Assembly (NCBI RefSeq): GCF_000745475.1
Contig: NZ_JQJJ01000009.1
Span: 124,001-188,000, forward strand
Direction of reading: 5' to 3'
Length of the DNA stretch: 64,000 nt
DNA from: Allobosea sp. UNC402CLCol
GTDB lineage: Bacteria; Pseudomonadota; Alphaproteobacteria; Rhizobiales; Beijerinckiaceae
Below the pieces are notes generated by a model, which saw only the letters and a list, made by a program, of their open reading frames with translations, searched no databases and had not been told where the DNA came from. Both the position numbers and the translations under genes were made by a program. Shown here in pieces: positions 34,679-43,645 of the stretch. Each line of letters opens with the position of its first letter. The first letter of the stretch is position 1.

Positions 34679-35857
34679 ATGTCGGCCGTCGAGAAACTTG
34701 CAGGCGAAGGCGCCCGTCGTTCGCCCTATTTCACCGAGGAGCACGAGGCGCTGCGCGATCAGGTCCGCCGCTTCGTCGAGGCCGAGATCAAGCCGCACGC
34801 CCTGAAATGGGAGGAGGACGGCTTCGTCCCGCGCGAGGTGCTCAGAAAGATGGGCGCGCTCGGCTTCTTCGGCATCCGCTACCCGGCGGAGTATGGCGGC
34901 TCGGAGATGGACACGCTCGCGACGGTGGTGCTGGCGGAGGAGCTGGGACGCTCGACCTTCTCAGGCGTCGCCATCACCGCGTTGGTTCACACCGACATGG
35001 CCTCGGTCCACATCGCCAATGCCGGCTCGAAGGCGCAGCGGGACAAGTACCTCCCGGCCATCATCGCCGGCGAGAAGATCGTCGCGGTCGCCGTCACCGA
35101 GCCGGACGCCGGCTCCGACGTGAAGGGCATCCGCACCACCGCGCGGCGCGAGGGCGATCAATACATCCTCAACGGCGCCAAGATGTTCATCACCAACGGC
35201 GTCCATGCCGATCTCTACTGCGTTGCAGCCAAGACCGACCCGGCGGCTAAGCCCTCGCAATCGGTCTCCATCTTCCTCGTCGAGAAGGGCACGCCCGGCT
35301 TCACGGTCTCGCGTGCGCTCGACAAGCATGGCTGGCGCTCCTCGGATACCGCCGAGCTCTCCTTCGTCGATTGCCGCGTGCCGGCCGAAAACCTGCTCGG
35401 GCAGGAGGGGCGCGGCTTCTACGCGATCATGAGCAACTTCCAGAACGAGCGCACGGTCATCGGCGCCATGGCGATCGGCGAGTCGCAGGCTGCGATCGAC
35501 CTGACGCTGGACTATGTGAAGACGCGAAAAGCGTTTGGCGCGCCGCTTTGGGAGAAGCAGGCGATCCGCCAGCGCCTCGCCGAGCTCGCCGGCAAGGTCG
35601 AGGCCGGGCGCCAGCTCGTCTACCACGCCGCCTGGCTGGACGCGCAGGGCTTCGACGCCACCCGCGAAGTCTCGATGGTCAAGGCCTACTGCGGCGAGCT
35701 GGTCAACGAGGTCATGTATGACTGCCTGCAGTTCCACGGTGGGATGGGCTATATGCGCGAAAGCGCGATCGAGCGCATGACCCGCGACGCCCGCGTCCAG
35801 TCCATCGGCGGCGGCGCCACCGAGGTGATGCTCGAAGAGGTCGCGAAGCGGCTGTGA
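34679..35857 (+). CDS. Acyl-CoA dehydrogenase
   Basis: The 392-aa FAD flavoprotein oxidises acyl-CoA to the 2-enoyl-CoA. Motifs: AVTEPDAGSDVKGIRTTA, the FITNGVHADLY segment, and CLQFHGGMGYMRESAIERMTRDARVQSIGGG at the end (quoted in parts). The usual catalytic Glu after the C-terminal YEG-type motif is Gly here (IGGGATEV). Glu257 in NFQNERTVIG sits in the position used as base by isovaleryl-CoA and long-chain enzymes, so activity is likely retained. With the divergent carboxylase pair it suggests a branched-chain acyl-CoA pathway. Confidence 0.92.
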   Translation: MSAVEKLAGEGARRSPYFTEEHEALRDQVRRFVEAEIKPHALKWEEDGFVPREVLRKMGALGFFGIRYPAEYGGSEMDTLATVVLAEELGRSTFSGVAITALVHTDMASVHIANAGSKAQRDKYLPAIIAGEKIVAVAVTEPDAGSDVKGIRTTARREGDQYILNGAKMFITNGVHADLYCVAAKTDPAAKPSQSVSIFLVEKGTPGFTVSRALDKHGWRSSDTAELSFVDCRVPAENLLGQEGRGFYAIMSNFQNERTVIGAMAIGESQAAIDLTLDYVKTRKAFGAPLWEKQAIRQRLAELAGKVEAGRQLVYHAAWLDAQGFDATREVSMVKAYCGELVNEVMYDCLQFHGGMGYMRESAIERMTRDARVQSIGGGATEVMLEEVAKRL

Positions 35858-36459
35858 GTGTCGCGGCGGACAAGGACGCGACCCGGGCCGAGGGCGGCTC
35901 GCGCCGCCAGATCCTCGACCACGCCGCGCGGCTGCTGCGCAATGGCGGCTACCACCAGACGACCTTGCGCGAGATCGCCGAGGCGGTCGGCATCCGCAAG
36001 GCGAGCCTCTACTACCACTTCGCCTCGAAGGAGGAGATCGTCGAGGCGGTGGTGAATGACGGCGTCCGCTTTGTGCATGAGGGTGTCGTCGCCGCATTGG
36101 CTGAGACGGAAGGCGCGGCTCCGCGCGTGCGGCTGGAGGCGGCGATCCGCGGGCATCTGGCGGCGCTGCATGGCCATGGCGACTACACCAGCGCCAGCAT
36201 CAAGGTCTTCAATTTCGGCGCTGTGCCTGCGCCGGAGAGCGTGCGCGCCGTGCGCCGCGCCTATGAGGAGGTCTGGCGGCGCCTGATCGCCGAACTGCAG
36301 CAGGCTGGTGCGCTGCCGGCGGAGCGCGCTCCGGACGTCCTGCGCAATTTCCTGCTCGGCGCCCTCAACGGCTCGACCGACTGGTACCGGCCGGACCGTC
36401 ACGACATCGCGACGCTGGCGCGCGAATTCGCGGCACTGATCTCGCCTGCGGGCGCTTGA
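35854..36459 (+). CDS. TetR family transcriptional regulator
   Basis: This 201-aa regulator has an N-terminal helix-turn-helix: RRQILDHAARLLRNGGYHQTTLREIAEAVGIRKASLYYHFASKEEI (split by eye, residues about 14-58). The C-terminal ligand domain has no obvious signature. GTG start overlaps the dehydrogenase stop by four bases (GTGA), so it is co-translated with it. The palindrome at 34622-34639 is a likely operator for autoregulation and control of the divergent carboxylase genes; an acyl-CoA is a plausible inducer (inference). Confidence 0.93.
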   Translation: MSVAADKDATRAEGGSRRQILDHAARLLRNGGYHQTTLREIAEAVGIRKASLYYHFASKEEIVEAVVNDGVRFVHEGVVAALAETEGAAPRVRLEAAIRGHLAALHGHGDYTSASIKVFNFGAVPAPESVRAVRRAYEEVWRRLIAELQQAGALPAERAPDVLRNFLLGALNGSTDWYRPDRHDIATLAREFAALISPAGA

Positions 36460-36581
36460 GCGTTTCGTCCCCAACGCAGGGGCGGCCGGCGCGGAACGAC
36501 TGGCGATGCCCGGGCAGCTTGCTACGATGGCGGCGTGACCGCCGCTGTCGAGGCGGCTCAGCCTAGAGGATTTGCCAGCCG

Positions 36582-37628
36582 ATGCGTGCCTTCTACCACC
36601 CCGACCAGGCGCTCCATGATCCCCAGCAATATATGCGCTTCGGCAAGGTCGTCGCGCCCAAGGACCTGCCGGAACGGACGGAAAAGCTGCTCGGCGCATT
36701 GGCGAAGCATGGCATCACTCCGGAGCGGCCGGCGGAGCATGGCGTCGAGCCGATCCTGAAGATCCATGACGAGGGCTTCGTCGATTTCCTGCGGAGTGCC
36801 TGGCGGCGCTGGCAGGAGCTTCCGTCGGAGCGTGGTCCGGAGGTCTGGCCGAACACCTTCCCTTATTGGAGCGGGCGTCCGGACGAAGATGTCCGCCCGC
36901 CTTGCCGCCCGACCGGCTTCATCGGGCAGCTCGGCTGGTATCTCGGCGATCTCTCCGTGCCGATCGGTGAGCATTGCTGGCATTCGACTTTGCGCTCGTC
37001 CGAGACCGCCGTGTCCGGCGCCGACGCGATCCTTGCCGGCGAGCGCGCGGTTTATTCGCTGTGCCGTCCGTCCGGCCATCATGCCCGCGCCGATCGCGCC
37101 TCGGGCTTCTGCTACGTCAACAACACGGCGATTGCCGCCCAGCGCCTGCGCTCGACATTCGGCAAGGTCGCGATCCTCGATGTCGACGCCCATCACGGCG
37201 ACGGCACGCAGCAGATCTTCTATCGCCGCGACGATGTGCTGACGATCTCGGTCCATGCCGACCCGGCGAACTATTATCCCTTCTACACCGGCTATGACGA
37301 CGAGCGCGGCAATGGCCCGGGCGAGGGCTTCAACCTCAACCTGCCGCTGGCGCATGGCGCGGGCGGGGCGGAGATGCAGGCGGCGGTCGACCGCGCCGGC
37401 AAGGCGATCCGCGATTTCGGGGCTGAGGTGCTGGTCGTGGCGCTCGGCTACGACGCCCATAAGGACGACCCGATCGGCGTGCTGAAGCTGGAAGCGAGCG
37501 ATTTCGGTACGATTGGCCGGCAGGTGAAGGGCTTCGGCCTGCCGACGCTGGTCGTGCAGGAGGGCGGCTACGCCATCGAGGCGATCGGCGACTGCCTCGA
37601 CGCGTTCCTGGGCGGGTTCAAGGGATAA
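36582..37628 (+). CDS. Histone deacetylase-like zinc hydrolase (acetylpolyamine amidohydrolase type)
   Basis: The 348-aa zinc-dependent deacetylase belongs to the arginase/HDAC fold. The His-His dyad is in CRPSGHHARAD, zinc ligands Asp and His are in AILDVDAHHGDGT, the third ligand Asp is in LGYDAHKDDPIG, and the catalytic Tyr is in VQEGGYAIEAIGD. The long N-terminal part with RFGKVVAPKDLPER and the PTGFIGQLGWYLGD loop match acetylpolyamine amidohydrolases more than true histone enzymes. The natural substrate is probably an acetylpolyamine. It stands alone on the plus strand, convergent with the acetoacetate decarboxylase gene. Confidence 0.9.
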   Translation: MRAFYHPDQALHDPQQYMRFGKVVAPKDLPERTEKLLGALAKHGITPERPAEHGVEPILKIHDEGFVDFLRSAWRRWQELPSERGPEVWPNTFPYWSGRPDEDVRPPCRPTGFIGQLGWYLGDLSVPIGEHCWHSTLRSSETAVSGADAILAGERAVYSLCRPSGHHARADRASGFCYVNNTAIAAQRLRSTFGKVAILDVDAHHGDGTQQIFYRRDDVLTISVHADPANYYPFYTGYDDERGNGPGEGFNLNLPLAHGAGGAEMQAAVDRAGKAIRDFGAEVLVVALGYDAHKDDPIGVLKLEASDFGTIGRQVKGFGLPTLVVQEGGYAIEAIGDCLDAFLGGFKG

Positions 37629-37638
37629 CGCGCCGGCG

Positions 37639-38385
37639 TCACGTCGCCAGGTAGTCGTGCAGCACCCGGCCATAGGGCAAGGTGAAGTCGACGACCTGGT
37701 GGCGGGCGCTCACGATCCGGCGCACCGGAAAATCGGCGACCCGGCAATTGACGTGAGGGATGAGGTGTAGCCTTGCCTCGCCCTCCCAGGCACCATGCAC
37801 GGTGATGTCGGTGAGGTTATAGCCGACGAGCTGCGCGATTTTCGGCGAGCCGTCGACATCGGGAAGCAGCTTCAGGTTGACGTTCAGGCCGGCGATGCCG
37901 TCGCGAACCTTGTCGAGCTGGTTCTCGAGGCTGCGGTGCTTGTAGGTCATCGTGCCCATGGCCACGCGCTCGCCGTCATAGTGCAGCGTGCCGGTCAGCG
38001 TGTCCTTCATGACCTTGAGCCGCGGCACGCCGTATTTCTTGGGGAAGCCCCAGATCTCGCGTCCGCCGGTGATGGGCGGCTCGTCGTCGAGATACATCTG
38101 GACGGAGAAGTTGCAGGGCTCGTCCTTGTAGAGCGCGCGGATGCCGGTGCCGCTTTCCTCGTAATCGCCGAAACCGGACGAATCCGGCATTTTCATCCAC
38201 TCGTAGAAGACGAGGTTGCCGGGCGCGGGCTCGAGCGGCTCGGGCAGTGCCGCGCGGATCACCTCCGGGTCGGTTTCATAGGTGATGATCAGGTATTCGC
38301 GCTTGATGAAGCGGTTCGGCGGATGCGGGTAGCTCGGGCTGAAGACCGGCATCGACGGCGCTTTGAGGATCTCGTCCCGGTTCAT
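37639..38385 (-). CDS. adc: Acetoacetate decarboxylase
   Basis: This 248-aa enzyme decarboxylates acetoacetate to acetone and CO2 through a Schiff-base lysine. The active-site segment GREIWGFPKKYGVPRL matches the known EVWGFPKK motif. The N-terminal PPNRFIKREYLIITYETDPEVI and the central FSVQMYLDDEPPITGG are family patterns. Length is normal. The ThDP-enzyme gene upstream on the same strand ends at a strong terminator, so this gene probably has its own promoter in the 166-bp gap. Confidence 0.93.
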   Translation of the reverse strand: MNRDEILKAPSMPVFSPSYPHPPNRFIKREYLIITYETDPEVIRAALPEPLEPAPGNLVFYEWMKMPDSSGFGDYEESGTGIRALYKDEPCNFSVQMYLDDEPPITGGREIWGFPKKYGVPRLKVMKDTLTGTLHYDGERVAMGTMTYKHRSLENQLDKVRDGIAGLNVNLKLLPDVDGSPKIAQLVGYNLTDITVHGAWEGEARLHLIPHVNCRVADFPVRRIVSARHQVVDFTLPYGRVLHDYLAT

Positions 38386-38483
38386 GCTGGTCGCTCCTTC
38401 TCGAAATCAGCCGCAACTCTGGCAGGGGCACTGCGACAGATTGATGGTGACCGGACGAAACGGGAAGCCCCTCCTCACGGCTC

Positions 38484-38532
38484 GCGCAAAAATGGCCCTC
38501 CACCCCGAGACCTGTTGTTGGGGGTGAAGGGC
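38484..38532 (-). terminator. Rho-independent terminator of the ThDP-enzyme gene
   Basis: On the minus strand a 12-bp stem, GCCCTTCACCCC with GGGGTGGAGGGC (one mismatch), is followed by CATTTTTG. It lies 20 bp after the stop codon at 38552. Confidence 0.8.
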
Positions 38533-38551
38533 GTGTTTCTCGAACGGCCTC

Positions 38552-40108
38552 TCAGATCGCAGCCTCGATCAGGAACGGCCCCTTCTTGGCCAGCGCGGCC
38601 TTGAACAGGCTGGTGAACTCCTCGGCCGTGGTGGCGCGGGCGGCTTCCACGCCCATGCCCTTGGCCATCATCACCCAATCCAGCGCCGGCTCGTCGATAT
38701 TGAGCATCTGCGTGGCGTTGCGGCCGAAATCATTGACGCCGACGGCGCGCATCTCGCCATGCAGGATCTGGTAGGTCCGGTTGGCGAAGACGACGGTGAC
38801 GATGTCGAGATTCTCGCGCGCCTGCGTCCATAGCCCCTGCACCGTGTACATGCCGGAGCCATCGGCCTGCATGCCGATGACCTTGCGGTCGGGGCAGGCC
38901 ACGGCCGCGCCGACGGCGAGCGGAATGCCTTCGCCGATCGCTCCGCCGGTGAGCTGGATATAGTCGTGCTGCGGCGCGCTGTGGCAGTCGAAATAGAACA
39001 TCCGGCCGGAGGACACCGATTCGTCGCAGATGATGCAGTTCTCCGGCAACAGCGTCGAAACGATGCTGCAGACCTTGTCGGCATCGAGCGGGCCGGTCGG
39101 CAGGCCGGGCTGCTCCTTGCGCGGCGGCGCGATGAAGGCCGGCGCCGTCTTCGTCGCGCCCATCTCCTCGGCGAGAGCGGTGATCGCGGCAGGCAGATCG
39201 TCGCCGGGCTGCGCCAGCGCCGTGACTTCGCAACCGTCATGGACGAGCCGGCCCGGCTTGCCCGGATAGGCGAAGAAGCCGACGGGAGTCTGCGCGCCGA
39301 CCAGCACGAGATAGTCGACGTCCTTGAGCTGCTCGAGTGCCTTGTCGATGGGATAATGGATCTTGGGGATCGCGACGCGGCCGGCGCCGCGCTGGATGCG
39401 CCCGTTCGACATCTGGGCGAAGATCTGCGCGCCCGTCGCGGCGCAGATGCGTGCGGCCATTTCCATCGGCTTCTCGCGCAAGGCGAGGCCCGTCAGCATG
39501 ATCGCGGCGCGCGCGCCATGCTGGCGCAGGCCGGCCGCAACCTCGCGGATCGTGGCGGCATCGACGCTCTTCAGCGCCGGCAGCTTAACCGGCTTCAGCG
39601 CGGCGGGCTCGACGCTGTTCCAGGCGCAATCGGCCGGCAGGATGACGGTGGTGACGCCGGGCAGCGTCAGCGAGGCGACATAGGCTTCCTCGATCGCCGG
39701 GCCGACATCCTCGGCCGAAGCGATGCGGCGCACGAAATGCGACATCGGATGCGCCAGCGATTCGATGTCGCTGGTCAGCGGCGCATCATGGACGAGGTGG
39801 TAGGTGGCGTGATCGCCGACGACGTTGATCATCGGCGTGCGGGCGCGCCTGGCATTGTGCATGTTGGCGAGCGCGTTCGCCATGCCCGGCCCGCAATGCA
39901 GCAAGGTGGCGGCCGGCTTGTCGGCCATGCGGGCATAGCCATCGGCGGCGCCGGTCACCACGCCCTCGAACAGGCCGAGCACGCAGCGCATCTGCGGCTT
40001 GCGGTCGAGCGCTGCCACGAAATGCATCTCCGAGGTGCCGGGATTGGCGAAACAGACATCGACATCGTTGACCAGCAGCGTGTCGCAAAGGCGGTCGGCG
40101 CCATTCAT
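38552..40108 (-). CDS. Thiamine diphosphate-dependent enzyme (acetolactate synthase/benzoylformate decarboxylase-like)
   Basis: This 518-aa ThDP enzyme has the catalytic Glu in LGLFEGVVTGAADGYARM (near residue 49) and the ThDP/Mg motif QADGSGMYTVQGLWTQARENLD followed by VFANRTYQI (the GDG-N pattern, with Ala for the first Gly). The N-terminus starts NGADRLCDTLLVNDVDVCFANPGTSEMHF. It resembles acetolactate synthase large subunits used in degradation rather than in Ile/Val synthesis. No small regulatory subunit is adjacent, so a role outside biosynthesis is more likely. Substrate unknown. Confidence 0.9.
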   Translation of the reverse strand: MNGADRLCDTLLVNDVDVCFANPGTSEMHFVAALDRKPQMRCVLGLFEGVVTGAADGYARMADKPAATLLHCGPGMANALANMHNARRARTPMINVVGDHATYHLVHDAPLTSDIESLAHPMSHFVRRIASAEDVGPAIEEAYVASLTLPGVTTVILPADCAWNSVEPAALKPVKLPALKSVDAATIREVAAGLRQHGARAAIMLTGLALREKPMEMAARICAATGAQIFAQMSNGRIQRGAGRVAIPKIHYPIDKALEQLKDVDYLVLVGAQTPVGFFAYPGKPGRLVHDGCEVTALAQPGDDLPAAITALAEEMGATKTAPAFIAPPRKEQPGLPTGPLDADKVCSIVSTLLPENCIICDESVSSGRMFYFDCHSAPQHDYIQLTGGAIGEGIPLAVGAAVACPDRKVIGMQADGSGMYTVQGLWTQARENLDIVTVVFANRTYQILHGEMRAVGVNDFGRNATQMLNIDEPALDWVMMAKGMGVEAARATTAEEFTSLFKAALAKKGPFLIEAAI

Positions 40109-40234
40109 CCCGGAAACCTCGAAGGCTGGAAGAGAACAGAGGCGATGTGCCTCGGACGGTGAGGGGAGGAAATTGCGCAGCCTGTGTCAAACGAGAGAAT
40201 GTCATGGCTTCCCCAAGCGGCTGTGATCGGCGGC

Positions 40235-40262
40235 TTGACGGTTTTGCATAGGCATTTAACCT
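40235..40262 (+). promoter_or_regulatory. Candidate promoter of the SsuA-type gene
   Basis: TTGACG (40235-40240) and TAACCT (40257-40262) are 16 nt apart, about 86 bp before the start codon. A good -35 box; the -10 is weak. Confidence 0.45.
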
Positions 40263-40347
40263 GATTTGGAACGAAGGTTGCATCCGGCCGCGAGCTCTGG
40301 CGTCGTGGATGACGGGTCAGTCAAAAAGCAGGGGAAGGGTTTCCATC

Positions 40348-41307
40348 ATGGCAGTCTTCAAGCGCGTCAGTGCCGGCCTCGGCTTCGGCCTCGCGGCGCT
40401 CCTGGCGGCGGGCGCGGCCCAGGCGCAGACGAAGGTCGCGATCGGCATTTCCGGCTGGACCGGCTTCGCGCCGCTGGTGCTCGCCAAGGAGGCCGGCATC
40501 TTCGCCAAGAACGGCCTCGACGTGACGATCAAGAAGATCCCGCAGAAGGACCGCCACCTCGCCATCGCCTCCGGCGACATCCAGTGCGCCGCGACCACGG
40601 TCGAGACCTGGCTGGTCTGGGACGCCGCCGGCATCAAGACGAAGCAGATCTTCCAGCTCGACAAGAGCTACGGCGCCGACGGCATGGTGACGCGCAACAC
40701 CACGGCCTCGATCAAGGATCTGAAGGGCAAGACGGTCGCGGCCTCGGCGCCGGGTACCTCGCCCTATTTCGCCCTGGCCTGGATGCTCAAGGAGAACGGC
40801 CTCTCCGTGAAGGACGTGAATGTCGTCAACATGGAGCCGGGTCCGGCGGCGCAGGCCTTCATCGCCGGCCAGAACGATGCGGCGCTGACCTACGAGCCCT
40901 ATCTCTCGGCCGTGCGCGACAAGCCCGATGCCGGCAAGATCATCGCCACCACCCTCGACTATCCGATGGTGATGGACACCTTCGGCTGCACCCCGGCCTT
41001 CCTCGCCGACGAGAAGGCTGCGGCTGCGCTGACCAAGAGCTATTTCGAGGCTGTGGCGATGATCAAGAGCGATCAGGCCAAGGCCTATGAGATCATGGGC
41101 GCGGATGTGAAGCAGACCGGCGAGCAGTTCGGCAAATCGGCAGCCTATCTGCGCTGGTCGGATGCCGAGGGGAACCGGAAGTTCTTCGCCGGTGACTGGC
41201 AGGCCTTCAACGCCAAGGCCGCAGATCTGCTGTTGGAGATCGGCCTGATCAAGGCCAAGCCCGATCTGGCCACGCTGGTCGATACGAAGTTCGTCGAAGG
41301 CAAGTGA
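40348..41307 (+). CDS. ABC transporter substrate-binding protein (sulfonate/nitrate/taurine type)
   Basis: This 319-aa periplasmic receptor of the NMT1/SsuA class has the signal peptide AVFKRVSAGLGFGLAALLAAGAAQA. The mature protein reads QTKVAIGISGWTGFAPLVLAKEAGIFAKNGLDVTI, typical for the class, and later SAPGTSPYFALAWMLKENGL. The ATG at 40348 lies after a GGGGAAGGG run. Its membrane partners are at 41935 and 42705, separated from it by a DNA-glycosylase-like gene. Ligand class is nitrate, sulfonate, taurine or thiamine-precursor-like; not resolved. Confidence 0.9.
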   Translation: MAVFKRVSAGLGFGLAALLAAGAAQAQTKVAIGISGWTGFAPLVLAKEAGIFAKNGLDVTIKKIPQKDRHLAIASGDIQCAATTVETWLVWDAAGIKTKQIFQLDKSYGADGMVTRNTTASIKDLKGKTVAASAPGTSPYFALAWMLKENGLSVKDVNVVNMEPGPAAQAFIAGQNDAALTYEPYLSAVRDKPDAGKIIATTLDYPMVMDTFGCTPAFLADEKAAAALTKSYFEAVAMIKSDQAKAYEIMGADVKQTGEQFGKSAAYLRWSDAEGNRKFFAGDWQAFNAKAADLLLEIGLIKAKPDLATLVDTKFVEGK

Positions 41308-41333
41308 GGCGATATTCCAGGCCTGTGCCCGCC

Positions 41334-41424
41334 GTCATGCTCGCCCTTGTGGCGAGCATTCACGTCTTGAACACCACCCTCGCAGAAGGAAGACGTGGAT
41401 GGTCGGGACAAGCCCGACCATGAC
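41334..41424. repeat. Palindromic repeat overlapping a start codon
   Basis: The 91-bp element runs from GTCATGCTCGCC to GACCATGAC, containing inner hairpins GCTCGCC-CTTGT-GGCGAGC and GGTCGGG-ACAAG-CCCGACC. The outer ends GTCATG and CATGAC are inverted. The ATG of the glycosylase-like gene (41420) lies in the right end. Different sequence from family A but built the same way. Confidence 0.75.
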
Positions 41425-41938
41425 GACAGCGGCAGTCCTGCCGGATGTTCTGGAGCCCGGCTTGCACGTCATCTTCTGCGGCACGCAGGCCGGCGCCGTC
41501 TCGGCGGCGCGCGGTGCCTACTATGCCGGGCCGGGCAACAAGTTCTGGAGCGTCATCCACGAGATCGGGCTGATTCCGGAACGGTTCGCCCCGGAGCGTT
41601 TCCGGGAGCTGCCGCGCTACGGCATCGGCCTCACCGATGTCGCCAAGCTGACATCGGGGCCGGATGCGGCCTTGCGCGGCGCCCATTTCGATGCAGAAGG
41701 GCTGCGTGCGCGGATCGCCGCCCATCGCCCGCGTTATGTCGCCTTCAACGGAAAGCGTGCGGCGCAGGCGGCGCTGGGAGCGGCTGCCGGTTCAATTGCC
41801 TATGGCCTGCAGCCCGGCACCTTCGCCGGTTCGGGCATTTTCATCCTGCCATCGACCTCCGGCGCGGCTGCCGGCTTCTGGTCGATCGAACCCTGGAAAG
41901 ATCTGGCGCGCGCCATGACCGGAACCGAAACCCCATGA
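41420..41938 (+). CDS. mug: Mug/TDG-like mismatch-specific DNA glycosylase
   Basis: This 172-aa uracil-DNA-glycosylase-fold protein removes uracil or thymine from G:U/G:T mismatches in DNA. Motif A reads HVIFCGTQAGAVSAARGAYYAGPGNKFW. E. coli Mug has GINPG here with a catalytic Asn, so this copy has the GT-x-x-G variant. Motif B is FILPSTSGAAAGFW. The start ATG lies in a palindromic repeat; an upstream in-frame start at 41399 is possible. The stop overlaps the permease start in ATGA. Its place inside an ABC importer operon is odd. Confidence 0.85.
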   Translation: MTTAAVLPDVLEPGLHVIFCGTQAGAVSAARGAYYAGPGNKFWSVIHEIGLIPERFAPERFRELPRYGIGLTDVAKLTSGPDAALRGAHFDAEGLRARIAAHRPRYVAFNGKRAAQAALGAAAGSIAYGLQPGTFAGSGIFILPSTSGAAAGFWSIEPWKDLARAMTGTETP

Positions 41939-42708
41939 AACCGCTCAGACCCGTCTCAGGCGGCGCGCGCGTCGGCTACGGCCTCGCCTTCTTCGCGCTC
42001 TTCGTCGCGCTCTGGTCGGTCGCGACCTTCGGCGGTTATGTCCAGCGCCTCTTCCTGGCCGATCCGCTGACCATGGTCGGCGAGGGCTGGAGCCTGATGA
42101 CGCGCTACGGCTTCAGCTTCGACATCATGATGACGATCTGGCGCGTCGTCGGTGGCTTCGTCATCGCGGCGGTGGTGGCGCTGCCGCTCGGCATCCTGAT
42201 GGGCGCCTACAAGCCGATCGAGGCGTTCCTCGAACCCTTCGTCTCCTTCGCGCGCTATCTGCCGGCCTCGGCCTTCATTCCGCTGCTCATCCTCTGGGCC
42301 GGCATCGGAGAGACGCAGAAGCTGCTCGTCATCTTCCTCGGCTCGGTCTTCCAGCTCATCCTGATGATCGCGGTGGCGGTCGGCGGGGTCCGGCGCGATC
42401 TGGTCGATGCCGCCTATACGCTCGGCGCCAGCGACCGCTCGGTGGTGCGCCGCGTGCTGCTGCCGAACGCGGCGCCGCAGATCGCCGAGATCTTCCGCCT
42501 CGTTCTCGGCTGGGCCTGGACCTATGTCATCGTCGCCGAATTGATCGGCTCGTCCTCCGGCATCGGCCACATGATCACCGACAGCCAGGCGCTGCTCAAC
42601 ACCGGGCAGATCATCTTCGGCATCATCGTCATCGGGTTGATCGGCCTGATCTCGGATTTCCTGTTCAAGGCGGTCAACCAGCGCCTGTTTCCGTGGGCCA
42701 AGCTGTGA
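41935..42708 (+). CDS. ABC transporter permease (SsuC/TauC type)
   Basis: This 257-aa membrane protein has about six helices. The family loop SFARYLPASAFIPLLILWAGIGETQKLLVIFLG is present (about residues 101-133, quoted in parts) and the coupling segment AAYTLGASDRSVVRRVLLPNAAPQI follows. The ATGA overlap with the glycosylase-like gene fixes the start at 41935. It works with the 42705 ATPase and the 40348 binding protein. Confidence 0.93.
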   Translation: MKPLRPVSGGARVGYGLAFFALFVALWSVATFGGYVQRLFLADPLTMVGEGWSLMTRYGFSFDIMMTIWRVVGGFVIAAVVALPLGILMGAYKPIEAFLEPFVSFARYLPASAFIPLLILWAGIGETQKLLVIFLGSVFQLILMIAVAVGGVRRDLVDAAYTLGASDRSVVRRVLLPNAAPQIAEIFRLVLGWAWTYVIVAELIGSSSGIGHMITDSQALLNTGQIIFGIIVIGLIGLISDFLFKAVNQRLFPWAKL

Positions 42709-43484
42709 GCAAGCTCGTCATCGACAAGGTCGGCAAGGTCTTCCCCGCGCAGCGCGGGGGCGAGCCGACGCGGGCGCTGATGCCCACCTCGCTCAATGTG
42801 GCCGACAATGACTTCATCACCATCCTCGGCCCCTCCGGCTGCGGTAAGTCGACCTTGCTGCGCATCATCGGCGGGCTGGAGACGGCGAGCGAGGGGCGCA
42901 TCCTGCTCGATGGCGCGCCCGTCGCGGGGCCGGGCGCCGATCGCGGCTTCGTCTTCCAGAGTTACACGCTCTTCCCCTGGCTGACGGTGCAGCAGAACAT
43001 CGCCTTCGGCCTGCGCGAGAAGAGCGTGCCGGTCGCGGAGCGCATGAAGATCGCGCGCGACTGGGCGGCGCGCGTCGGGCTTTCCAGTTTCGTGGACCAC
43101 TTCCCGAAGCAGCTCTCGGGCGGCATGCAGCAGCGCACGGCGATTGCCCGCGCGCTCGCCAACGATCCGAAAATCCTCCTGCTCGACGAGCCCTTCGGCG
43201 CGCTCGACAACCAGACCCGCGCCCTGATGCAGGAAATGCTGCTCGGCATCTGGGAGCGCGAGCGGAAGACGGTGCTCTTCGTCACCCACGACATCGAGGA
43301 GGCGATCTTCGTCGGCTCGCGCGTCGTGGTGATGAGCGCGCGGCCAGGGCGGATCAAGGCCGATATCGCGGTCGATCTGCCGCATCCAAGGCCGTACACC
43401 ATCAAGACGACGCCGGAATTCGTCACGCTGAAGGAGCGACTCGTCGAGGAGATCCGGGCTGAGGTCATCGCGGCCGATCCCTGA
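42705..43484 (+). CDS. ABC transporter ATP-binding protein (SsuB/TauB type)
   Basis: This 259-aa ATPase has Walker A GPSGCGKST (near residue 44), Q-loop VFQSYTLFPWLTVQQNI, signature LSGGMQQRTAIARAL, Walker B ILLLDEPFGALD and H-loop FVTHDIEEAIF. The DEPFGALD form is typical of nitrate/sulfonate/taurine importers. GTG at 42705 overlaps the permease stop as GTGA; an in-frame GTG four codons upstream is an alternative. It completes the importer. Confidence 0.93.
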   Translation: MSKLVIDKVGKVFPAQRGGEPTRALMPTSLNVADNDFITILGPSGCGKSTLLRIIGGLETASEGRILLDGAPVAGPGADRGFVFQSYTLFPWLTVQQNIAFGLREKSVPVAERMKIARDWAARVGLSSFVDHFPKQLSGGMQQRTAIARALANDPKILLLDEPFGALDNQTRALMQEMLLGIWERERKTVLFVTHDIEEAIFVGSRVVVMSARPGRIKADIAVDLPHPRPYTIKTTPEFVTLKERLVEEIRAEVIAADP

Positions 43485-43645
43485 GCGAGAGCACTACCAG
43501 CGGTTGAGGTGGCTATGCTTTCCTTGCGTGATGTGTGTGCTTTGCCTGCGCTGTCATGACGCAGGCGAGGGGCAGCCTTGCGCGCAAATGGAGTTACGGC
43601 GACAATTTCCCTTGCCATCTTTTGAACAACAAGGGGGCACTGCCA

